Assembly: GCA_021155845.1 (NCBI GenBank)
Contig: JAJNBK010000046.1
Coordinates: 1-5,244, forward strand
Length of the DNA stretch: 5,244 bases
Direction: 5' to 3'
From: Nitrososphaeraceae archaeon
GTDB lineage: Archaea; Thermoproteota; Nitrososphaeria; Nitrososphaerales; Nitrososphaeraceae
Made by a program: the position numbers and the translations under genes. Below the pieces are notes generated by a model. The model worked only from the letters and a program-made list of their open reading frames with translations. It searched no databases and had not been told where the DNA came from. Below, one piece after another: positions 1-4,704 of this stretch. The stretch's first letter is position 1. The number at the start of each line of letters is the position of its first letter.

Positions 1-56
1 AAGATCTTTGGCTTTTCATTTAATTGATTTCCTTCTCCTCCACTATTTGATTCCAA
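1..56 (-). CDS. possible N-terminal fragment of an unidentified leftward gene
   Basis: On the minus strand a frame stays open from a TTG at 56-54 to the window edge, reading MESNSGGEGNQLNEKPKI, a polar Gly/Ser/Asn-rich stretch that could be a disordered N-terminus. A GGTG-like ribosome-binding match lies about 12 nt upstream of the TTG. A rival start in another frame is the ATG at 19-17 (MKSQRS...), which has a purine-rich GGAGGAGAAGG upstream. Only 6 to 18 codons are visible, so neither choice can be tested here. The gene would follow the zinc-finger gene on the same strand after about 70 bp. No function can be assigned. Confidence 0.2.
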   Translation of the reverse strand, partial: MESNSGGEGNQLNEKPKI

Positions 57-126
57 TGATATATTTCTTCACCTGCTTAATCAATAAACCTTCTTAGTCA
101 TATCCATAATTTTTTCATTACCTAAA

Positions 127-387
127 TTATTTCATGAACATCTCATCAACATAACACCATTTCCAGGTTTCGCCTGGTTCATATGACTTAATGATAGGAT
201 GACCAGTTGCACTGAAGTGTTTGGTTCCATGCTTATTAATTGAAGAATCACAACAGCCAACATGACCGCATGATAAACATAGTCGTAAATGTACCCAATC
301 AGATCCCATCTTTTCACACTCTTCACAACCTTTTGTCTTTGCTTCTGCATCAAGATTTACTTGTTCAAGATGAGTACAAGGTTTCAT
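127..387 (-). CDS. standalone UBP-type zinc finger protein (86 aa)
   Basis: Small cytoplasmic protein consisting of essentially one ZnF-UBP domain, the fold that in eukaryotic deubiquitinases and HDAC6 grips the free Gly-Gly tail of ubiquitin. Counting from MKPCTH, the likely zinc ligands are all present: C4 and H6, C21/C24, C37/C40, C45, H53, H57 and H63, with the family blocks GCEEC, WVHLRLCLSCGHVGCCD and the C-terminal GETWKWCYVDE. The length is typical of prokaryotic single-domain members, whose partner is unknown. The frame extends upstream to an ATG at 423, but I chose the ATG at 387. Homology begins there, and a TATA-like box lies about 26 nt upstream, as expected for a leaderless mRNA. 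There is no signal peptide or membrane segment. The family call is secure; a role with ubiquitin-like modifiers is only inference. Confidence 0.9.
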   Translation of the reverse strand: MKPCTHLEQVNLDAEAKTKGCEECEKMGSDWVHLRLCLSCGHVGCCDSSINKHGTKHFSATGHPIIKSYEPGETWKWCYVDEMFMK

Positions 388-407
388 CACTATACAAGAG
401 TAGAATA

Positions 408-417
408 TTATATTTAA
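408..417 (-). promoter_or_regulatory. TATA-like box for the UBP zinc finger gene
   Basis: On the minus strand this reads TTAAATATAA, a good archaeal TATA element. Its centre lies about 26 nt before the A of the ATG at 387, which puts the predicted transcription start at or next to the start codon. This implies a leaderless transcript and supports the shorter 86-aa protein over the 98-aa reading. Confidence 0.55.
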
Positions 418-520
418 GTCCAATAGTAATCTACACCTTATTTGGTAGGTTCAGTAGAACTAGCTCACTAAGCAGTTACTACCATGTTTAATAGACTCAA
501 GCAATAAAAGACATAAACAT

Positions 521-768
521 ATGAATATCATTCTAGACAATTTACAGCTGGAGATACTAAAATGGCTTGGAGTTACAGCAGAACCTCATCGTCTTGGAGA
601 TATTCAATTTCATATTAATAAAAGAGAATTAGGATAATACAAAGTGACAGTTTAGATGGTTTACCATATCCTATGAAAATCAGAAATGAACTTGAGAATT
701 CTGGTCTTGCATCACCTCAAGCAAGAAGAGAAAAAACAGATGGCAGTAATTTAATTTTAATAGTATGA
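521..768 (+). pseudogene. frame-broken DUF5519 ('luciferase domain') gene
   Basis: Two short reading frames, too small to stand alone, together look like one DUF5519-type protein. Frame one runs from the ATG at 521 to the TAA at 635-637 and contains EILKWLGVTAEPHRLGDIQF followed by HINKRELG. This matches the family pattern of W-x-G-V-x-x-x-P-H-R-x-G-x-x-x-F followed by a K-R-E-[LIM]-G motif. The reading then continues in a different frame from about 634 to the TGA at 766-768 as SDSLDGLPYPMKIRNELENS then GLASP, which matches the family's D-L-P-F-P-x-x-[IV]-R-[ND]-E-L block. The usual ending, with HHVLP and SGWVSF-like motifs, is absent and replaced by unrelated residues. So I see a frameshift near 630-640 plus loss of the C-terminus. 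The family's biochemical function is not established. A sequencing error could explain the shift but not the lost tail. The match is from memory of the family, without a search. Confidence 0.6.
750..760 (+). promoter_or_regulatory. candidate TATA box for the DsbA-like gene
   Basis: TTTAATTTTAA lies about 38 nt before the ATG at 792. With usual archaeal spacing, transcription would begin near 780, giving a leader of about 12 nt that carries the GAGGT ribosome-binding match. It overlaps the end of the broken DUF5519 gene. AT-rich surroundings make this tentative. Confidence 0.3.
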
Positions 769-791
769 GGAAAAAGTATACTGAGGTAAAA

Positions 792-1352
792 ATGAGAAGT
801 AAAAAGACAACCGATAAAGAAACTAAAAAATTGACTGTCCCTGTGAATATTGGTTCTGACCATATACGAGGTTCTATTAATGCGCCGATTGTTGTAGTTG
901 AATACGGCGATTATGAATGCCCCTACACTGGTATGGCTTATCCTATAGTCAAGAAAATAATGAGGCATATGGTTGACAAAATATACTTTGTATTTCGTAA
1001 TTTCCCTCTTAATGATATACATCCTCATGCACAGCATGCAGCTGAGGCTGCTGAAGCTGCTGTAGCTCAAGACAAATTTTGGGAAATGCATGACTACTTG
1101 TTTGAACATCAAAAAGCATTAGATGATAGTCATTTATTGGAGCATGCACAAAAAGTAGGATTAGATATTGACAGATTCAAAAAGGAAATGTCAGGACATA
1201 TTTACGCACCTTTAATAAATAAATCACTAAAAAATGGAATTGATAGTGGTGTTGAAGGTACACCAACTTTCTTTGTTAATGGAGTACGTTATGAGGACTC
1301 ATGGGATTTAGATACATTTTCTAATGTGTTGAAGAAGAATCTACTTAGATAG
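792..1352 (+). CDS. DsbA-family thioredoxin-fold protein with a single cysteine (CPYT)
   Basis: Thioredoxin-fold protein of the DsbA/Thioredoxin_4 type, 186 aa from this start. Landmarks are the entry strand and active site EYGDYECPYTG (residues 37-47), the inserted helical domain with HPHAQHAAEAAEAA (77-90) and FWEMHDYLFEHQ (96-107), and the cis-proline loop GTPTFFVNG (156-164, P158). The active-site CXXC is CPYT: C43 is present and the second cysteine is T46. C43 is the only cysteine in the protein. It therefore cannot form the usual intramolecular disulfide and would work, if redox active, by a monothiol route. The charged N-terminus has no signal peptide or membrane anchor, suggesting a cytoplasmic location. 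A start at ATG 765 would add nine residues. I prefer 792 because GAGGT stands 4 nt upstream and a TATA-like box fits. No same-strand operon partner is visible. Fold confident; substrate unknown. Confidence 0.88.
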   Translation: MRSKKTTDKETKKLTVPVNIGSDHIRGSINAPIVVVEYGDYECPYTGMAYPIVKKIMRHMVDKIYFVFRNFPLNDIHPHAQHAAEAAEAAVAQDKFWEMHDYLFEHQKALDDSHLLEHAQKVGLDIDRFKKEMSGHIYAPLINKSLKNGIDSGVEGTPTFFVNGVRYEDSWDLDTFSNVLKKNLLR

Positions 1353-1580
1353 ACATGGTGATGGTAAGATGAAAGGAAAACTTGTCATTATAATACAGAC
1401 ATATTCGCAATTATAATAATAGCTATTCACACTGCGTTGGACAGCAGGAGAGTAGTCTTGATAAACAGCTAAACACAATAACTATAATTAAGATGAATAT
1501 TGTTTATTGAACAAATGTAGTCAGAAAATCGACACGAAGGAGAAGCAAGAGAGTCAGCAGGTGATGATATAATAGAATAT
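1353..1580 (+). other. non-coding or decayed stretch after the DsbA-like gene
   Basis: No convincing gene here. Short open stretches in different frames (for example from ATG 1371, reading MKGKLVIIIQTYSQL before a stop) hint at a decayed small membrane protein, but nothing is recognisable. There is no clear oligo-T terminator directly after the stop at 1352. Confidence 0.4.
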
Positions 1581-1841
1581 GTGCTCTTGAATGATAATAA
1601 TAATATCCATGAGTTATGGGATATTAATTACACGACTGGTCATGCTTTAGATGTTAGTGAGGTTATGAAATCGGATTCATTGAAAAATAATGTGACAAGA
1701 TATTCAGGCACAATTGAAGATTTTTTAACAAAAGAGAGAGAATACAGAAATATTAGTTTTCACGATTCAATAAATTTACCTAAAAGCATTCATTTAAAAG
1801 GAGATAGATCTGGAAGTCATAGCTGTACATTCAATGCATAG
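1581..1841 (+). CDS. doubtful hypothetical ORF (86 aa, GTG start)
   Basis: The frame is open from 1521 (after a TAG at 1518-1520) to the stop at 1839-1841. The first plausible start is the GTG at 1581; no upstream ATG exists in the frame. The product is polar and acidic at first (VLLNDNNNIHELWDINYT), with no membrane segment, no clear zinc or nucleotide motif and one cysteine near the end. I do not recognise a family. It is flanked on both sides by long stretches without genes, which fits either a chance ORF in AT-rich DNA or a remnant of a lost gene. The ribosome-binding region is weak: a GGTGATGAT stands about 12 nt before the GTG, which is somewhat far. Treat as unproven. Confidence 0.25.
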   Translation: MLLNDNNNIHELWDINYTTGHALDVSEVMKSDSLKNNVTRYSGTIEDFLTKEREYRNISFHDSINLPKSIHLKGDRSGSHSCTFNA

Positions 1842-2354
1842 AAGGCTACAGTGCAAGAACAATAACAAGGGAGTAGGAAGATTACTACACACAATGTTAG
1901 CATACTATCCTTACTTACGATCATTTTTAGAGAGTTTATATCTGCTTGAACCCTAGACATAAATGGGTTCACATACTATAGTTAATTATATATTGTTACC
2001 AATATAAAGTAACGTATTATGGCACTAAGAGTTTGAGCCTTGCATGTAAAGGGATTCAATAATCGCATTTATTAACATTACATTTTTTAAGCACTGTAGA
2101 CATTCAAAGCAATCGAATTTAGTGAGTGATATTGAAACTTGTTGTAGACTGATTCATTCTATTTGGTTATTATAGAGAATGGCTTTCATATCTGATAAAA
2201 CTCATTGATTAGAGCAGAATTTGTTGGATTAGGCAACAACACATTTTTACTTATAGTAGTATTTAGTTAAGTAGGCAATTATGATAATAATCCTCGTTCA
2301 AGAGATTTTACCGTATATAATACCAAGCTGAAGTATTTGAACCGATATATATAA
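1842..2354. other. about 510-bp stretch without a supportable gene
   Basis: Stops are frequent in all six frames and I see no conserved protein motif. It holds two small inverted repeats (1947-1971, and GTTAC/GTAAC at 1995-2013 with a 9-nt loop). No TATA-box plus RNA-gene arrangement was found apart from the tRNA that follows at 2355. Confidence 0.5.
1947..1971. repeat. 7-bp inverted repeat with an 11-nt loop
   Basis: TGAACCC at 1947-1953 is perfectly complementary to GGGTTCA at 1965-1971, separated by TAGACATAAAT. It is the most GC-rich paired element of this AT-rich gap. No T-run follows it, so it is not a bacterial-type terminator. Its function is unknown. Confidence 0.45.
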
Positions 2355-2428
2355 TGGGCCCAAGGGGGTTTGAACCCCTGGCCGACCGGTTATGAGCCGG
2401 TCGCTCTACCAGGCTGAGCTATGGGCCC
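2355..2428 (-). tRNA. tRNA with CAU anticodon (probably tRNA-Ile2, possibly elongator tRNA-Met)
   Basis: A complete 74-nt cloverleaf on the minus strand. The acceptor stem GGGCCCA pairs with TGGGCCC over 7 bp. The D arm is GCTC/GAGC with a 9-nt loop, the anticodon stem ACCGG/CCGGT encloses loop CTCATAA, the variable loop has 5 nt, and the T arm AGGGG-TTCAAAC-CCCCT is perfect. The discriminator is A; CCA is not encoded and there is no intron. The anticodon is CAU. An initiator is unlikely: the first pair is G-C rather than archaeal A1-U72, and the three G-C pairs at the base of the anticodon stem are not GGG/CCC. The GGGCCC acceptor resembles archaeal isoleucine tRNAs, so this may be the AUA-reading tRNA-Ile2, whose C34 is converted to agmatidine by TiaS. 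Elongator Met remains possible. Confidence 0.95.
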
Positions 2429-2455
2429 TTATCAAAAAATCGATAATTGGTAAGG

Positions 2456-2462
2456 TTATATA
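2456..2462 (-). promoter_or_regulatory. TATA box of the CAU tRNA
   Basis: The minus strand reads CCTATATAACC across this site. Its centre is about 31 nt upstream of the mature tRNA 5' end at 2428, placing initiation a few nucleotides before the tRNA. That gives a short leader for RNase P to remove. It lies between the tRNA and the stop of the CADD-like gene, so the tRNA can be transcribed independently. Confidence 0.6.
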
Positions 2463-2495
2463 GGTTTTGAGATCTATTTCATAAGATACCACTTA

Positions 2496-3146
2496 TTATG
2501 CTACATATTTTTTCTGAACAGAATCTAATAGTTTGTTCTGGGCTTCCAATGAACTGAGAGCTGCGTTGAGAGCGCGCTCTTGTTTCTCTTCAGGAATAGT
2601 TTTTAAAATATTTTTCCAGACCTCTGAATGTCTTAAATCAACCTCTTCATGGATTTCTAGATATTTGGTAGCCTCATTACTTTGCACTCCATAAAATTTC
2701 TTTAAACCATCGATTTTTGATCTGCTAATCTTTGGCAGTTCCTTTTCGTACGCATACATTGCTGCCACCGCTTCTTCTAGTGATCGTTCGGTTAGTTGGG
2801 ATAATGTAGAAACTGCCATATTTGTCTCATTCTCACCTCTATAACTAGTGAGATCGTTTCTCTGGACGCCCATAGCAGTTGAGAACATTATCCATGGTTC
2901 AATGTGTTCAGACTCTTCCTTTAGATTCTGACCAATGGCTCTCTTTAATGAAGGATCTGTAATAAGATTAAAAATATTTTCTACAAATTTTGGTACGACT
3001 TTTACTAATTGGAAGTATTCCTTTGAGTAACCTTGTAAATGATTAATAGTAAGTTTTCCTTCAGACCACATTTGATAAAATACATGTTTGAGCAGGCTAT
3101 GCTTTTCAATTTCGTAGTCGATCCTTTCTATGAGCAAGTTTTTCAT
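2496..3146 (-). CDS. CADD/TenA-like di-metal protein, putative self-sacrificing p-aminobenzoate synthase
   Basis: 216-aa all-helical heme-oxygenase-fold protein of the TenA/PqqC superfamily, closest by eye to Chlamydia CADD, the di-metal oxygenase that makes p-aminobenzoate for folate by consuming one of its own tyrosines. Aligned from memory with CADD, its functional residues have counterparts: sacrificial Tyr27 = Y24 (HVFYQMWSEG), Tyr141 = Y133, amino-donor Lys152 = K144 (SRSKIDGL), and metal ligands E77, H81, E134, H166, D170, H173 (YEKELP; HEEVDLRH). The spacing between E77 and H81 is about one helical turn shorter than in CADD (NLKEESEHIEPW). TenA's catalytic cysteine is absent, and so is any cysteine, so thiaminase activity is unlikely. 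The ATG at 3146 is forced by a TGA directly upstream. There is no signal peptide. The inferred role is pABA supply for folate or methanopterin-type cofactors. It is encoded alone, upstream of and on the same strand as the CAU tRNA. Confidence 0.85.
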   Translation of the reverse strand: MKNLLIERIDYEIEKHSLLKHVFYQMWSEGKLTINHLQGYSKEYFQLVKVVPKFVENIFNLITDPSLKRAIGQNLKEESEHIEPWIMFSTAMGVQRNDLTSYRGENETNMAVSTLSQLTERSLEEAVAAMYAYEKELPKISRSKIDGLKKFYGVQSNEATKYLEIHEEVDLRHSEVWKNILKTIPEEKQERALNAALSSLEAQNKLLDSVQKKYVA

Positions 3147-3342
3147 TCAAATAAAAAATATATTTTCTCATAGAAAAACTTTGTGCGACATATTTGTTTC
3201 TATCAGATTGTGTATGTGTATAGAATAACATCTTTTATCAAAGTCCTTCAAAATAAAAACATCCATTTTATAGCCTGCTTATATAATAATTATAAGAATC
3301 CTTCTAGACGAAACAGTAGAATAGTAAGTCCACAAGAAAGGA

Positions 3343-3350
3343 TTTTATGT
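3343..3350 (+). promoter_or_regulatory. candidate TATA box for tRNA-Glu
   Basis: TTTTATGT is centred about 30 nt before the tRNA 5' end, the same spacing as the stronger TATA box of the CAU tRNA. The sequence is a weak match. A better-looking TTATATAA at 3280-3287 lies about 90 nt upstream, which would imply a long leader. Confidence 0.35.
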
Positions 3351-3375
3351 GAAATGAATTCAAACCTCTTGAAGT

Positions 3376-3477
3376 GCTCCGGTGGTGTAGTAGCTGATAT
3401 ATAGACAGCTGCATAATCCGGTCAAGCATTGTGGCCTTTCGAGTCGCAGATCCCGGGTTCAAATCCCGGCCGGAGCA
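3376..3477 (+). tRNA. tRNA-Glu (UUC) with a D-loop intron
   Basis: The precursor is 102 nt and the mature form 76 nt once a 26-nt insertion is removed. The acceptor stem GCTCCGG pairs with CCGGAGC (3470-3476), and A3477 is the discriminator; no CCA is encoded. The T arm is CCGGG-TTCAAAT-CCCGG. The anticodon stem GTGGC/GTCGC (two G-U pairs) encloses CTTTCGA, giving anticodon UUC. The D stem is GTGT (3385-3388) with GCAT (3426-3429). The D loop is interrupted: after removing 3392-3417 it reads AGT plus CCGGTCAA, with G18-G19 at 3420-3421 as expected for archaeal tRNA-Glu. The scan of arms and the typical archaeal tRNA-Glu sequence GCTCCGGTGGTGTAGT both support the identity. It would need the archaeal splicing endonuclease for maturation. 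Confidence 0.93.
3392..3417 (+). other. non-canonical tRNA-Glu intron (26 nt, D-loop)
   Basis: The exon boundary is ambiguous by one base because a T lies at both ends (3391-3416 or 3392-3417). A relaxed bulge-helix-bulge can be drawn: intron GCTG (3393-3396) pairs with exon CGGT (3419-3422) through G-U, C-G, U-G and G-C pairs. The cleavage sites fall in the unpaired GTA (3390-3392) and ATC (3416-3418). The intron also contains AGCTG/CAGCT (3392-3396, 3406-3410), a competing hairpin. Its GCAT at 3411-3414 can replace the true D-stem strand. Confidence 0.75.
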
Positions 3478-3575
3478 CTATCATAAATAGTTGAAAGGAT
3501 ATTGTATTTTCCATCCGTGTGGTGGTGGTAAAGCATTAATATGTTGAATTATTTCAAGGTAGTCATAGGCAAGAA

Positions 3576-3581
3576 GTGATC
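3576..3581 (+). promoter_or_regulatory. ribosome-binding site deciding a TTG start
   Basis: GTGATC matches the complement of the archaeal 16S 3' region (GATCAC...). It lies one base before the TTG at 3583, so a full-length GGAGGTGATC alignment would sit at normal distance. The in-frame TGA at 3577-3579 inside it rules out any earlier start, and no ATG occurs in frame for 64 codons. Confidence 0.5.
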
Positions 3582-3582
3582 T

Positions 3583-4455
3583 TTGAATAGAAGAAATCTA
3601 GAAGCCAACCCGTTGCTTGAACAGTTCAGTCACTATCTGTTAAAAATAGATGATGCACTCAAACGCGAATTAGATCTCTATTCGTGGTCGGAGTTTTATG
3701 CGCCATTAAGATATGCATGCGAGGGAGGCAAACGTATCAGACCGCTTATTCTAGTGCTTTCCGCTGAAAGCGTAATGGCACCAAAGGTAGACTTGTTAAG
3801 AATTGACGAAGACATATTTTTTGCAGCTTGTGCTATAGAACTTTTGCATACAGAATCTGTTATCCATGACGACATTATTGACGAAGAAAATCTGCGACGG
3901 GGAAAGCCCTCCTTTCATGTAAAGTATGGATATAACAGCAGCATTCTGACTGCTGATTTTGTATTAGGAGTCATTCTTAGTATAGGTTCTAAGCTAAATA
4001 ATTCACGCGTAGCGAGTGAGCTTTCTAATGCTGCAATAAAAATGAGTGAAGGCGAAATAATGGAAATTAAATTGGCTGAAGCTCTTAAAATCGGAGAGGA
4101 TGACTATATTAAAGTTCTTGAACAGAAGACTGCTTCGCTTTTTGAAGCTTCGGCAAAAATAGGAGCGATATTAGGTGGAGGAGAAGAGGATGAAATCCAC
4201 GCTATGGCCACTTTTGGGAATTTCCTCGGAATAGCTTATCAAATTCATGATGACTTAATAGACTGGAATAACGAAGAGAGGCTCTTTAATCTATTAGTGA
4301 AAAAGAACGATCAGTCAAAGGAATTTGTTGACCGAATGGAAAAACTTTACCTATCCTATTCTTCCAAGGCCAAGAAGGAACTTGTTAAAATTAAGGATAG
4401 TACACAAAAGAGGCATTTGGAACATCTAACAGATTTAGCTTCAGTCCAATTTTGA
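3583..4455 (+). CDS. trans-isoprenyl diphosphate synthase (polyprenyl synthase family)
   Basis: Head-to-tail prenyltransferase adding isopentenyl diphosphate to an allylic diphosphate, supplying C20 or longer chains for archaeal ether lipids, quinones or dolichols. 290 aa, cytoplasmic, all-helical. Visible motifs: GGKRIRP (48-54, substrate diphosphate binding), first aspartate-rich motif DDIID (96-100) followed by RRGKPSFH (105-112), TADFVLG (123-129), KT (182-183), and YQIHDDLID (219-227) with the second aspartate motif. Differences from the family: residue -5 to the first Asp, usually Ala, Phe or Tyr and important for chain length, is Glu91. The conserved lysine/glycine segment after the second motif (GK..G.D) is missing and replaced by WNNEERLFNLLVKKND, and the C-terminus is short. 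The start is TTG with a GTGATC ribosome-binding site. Downstream is T-rich. It follows tRNA-Glu by about 105 bp. Both aspartate motifs are intact, so activity is plausible; a paralogue with altered product length, or a regulatory subunit, are alternatives. Confidence 0.9.
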   Translation: MNRRNLEANPLLEQFSHYLLKIDDALKRELDLYSWSEFYAPLRYACEGGKRIRPLILVLSAESVMAPKVDLLRIDEDIFFAACAIELLHTESVIHDDIIDEENLRRGKPSFHVKYGYNSSILTADFVLGVILSIGSKLNNSRVASELSNAAIKMSEGEIMEIKLAEALKIGEDDYIKVLEQKTASLFEASAKIGAILGGGEEDEIHAMATFGNFLGIAYQIHDDLIDWNNEERLFNLLVKKNDQSKEFVDRMEKLYLSYSSKAKKELVKIKDSTQKRHLEHLTDLASVQF

Positions 4456-4460
4456 AACTA

Positions 4461-4473
4461 TTATTTTATTTTT
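4461..4473 (+). terminator. T-rich terminator of the prenyl synthase gene
   Basis: TTATTTTATTTTT begins 5 nt after the TGA at 4453-4455. Archaeal RNA polymerase terminates at oligo-T stretches without needing a hairpin, and none is seen here. Confidence 0.5.
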
Positions 4474-4557
4474 ACTACTATTACTATATGAATTGTAGCA
4501 GATTAGATCTAACCACAAAATAGTAGACACTCTGAACTGCTATTGTTCAATTCCTAC

Positions 4558-4587
4558 ATAATAATTATCTGATATGATAATAATTAT
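4558..4587. repeat. 11-bp direct repeat, 19-bp period
   Basis: ATAATAATTAT occurs at 4558-4568 and again at 4577-4587; a 10-base copy (TAATAATTAT) recurs at 4708-4717. The spacer allows a 6-bp hairpin, ATTATC at 4564-4569 with GATAAT at 4576-4581. Low-complexity AT sequence makes chance possible. Confidence 0.4.
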
Positions 4588-4637
4588 TTACTACCTGGTC
4601 GATACAGGTGCATAATTAAGATAGTTGATATTGAGCG

Positions 4638-4661
4638 ACTACAACTATATTAAGTGGTAGT
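4638..4661. repeat. imperfect hairpin (8 bp plus one mismatch, 6-nt loop)
   Basis: ACTAC-A-ACT at 4638-4646 pairs with AGT-G-GTAGT at 4653-4661 around the loop ATATTA. A second small inverted repeat, ACCTG/CAGGT, lies at 4593-4609. Neither is followed by an oligo-T run. Confidence 0.35.
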
Positions 4662-4696
4662 TACGTTGTCTTTTGCTTTATTAGAAGCTAACTGCT

Positions 4697-4704
4697 CCCC
4701 CCCC
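4697..4704. repeat. C8 homopolymer tract
   Basis: Eight consecutive C within CTCCCCCCCCTCC, embedded in very AT-rich DNA. It is not inside a recognised gene, so a phase-variation role is not supported by context. Confidence 0.7.

Noticed and set aside
132..353. minus- and plus-strand ORFs overlapping the zinc finger gene (132-353 and 240-491)
   Set aside because: Both overlap the conserved UBP zinc finger in other frames and show no motif.
388..423. Upstream ATG at 423 for the zinc finger protein
   Set aside because: The extra 12 residues are hydrophobic and outside the family homology, and the TATA-like box falls inside this extension.
630..645. Programmed frameshift in the DUF5519 gene
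   Set aside because: No slippery heptamer or downstream pairing is evident, and the C-terminal part of the domain is missing, so decay is the simpler reading.
717..1112. 131-aa minus-strand ORF opposite the DsbA-like gene
   Set aside because: It is antisense to a well-supported conserved gene and its translation has no family pattern; it is a shadow frame.
1561..1600. C/D-box small RNA suggested by GTGATGA at 1561-1567
   Set aside because: No matching D box (CTGA) or internal C'/D' pair was found at the expected distance.
1948..1970. tRNA T-arm remnant suggested by GGGTTCA
   Set aside because: The loop is 11 nt rather than 7 and no acceptor, anticodon or D arm is found nearby, so it is only a short inverted repeat.
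3183..3404. 73-aa plus-strand ORF between the CADD-like gene and tRNA-Glu
   Set aside because: It runs into the tRNA-Glu gene and its intron, has no recognisable motif, and lies in the AT-rich upstream region of two divergent genes.
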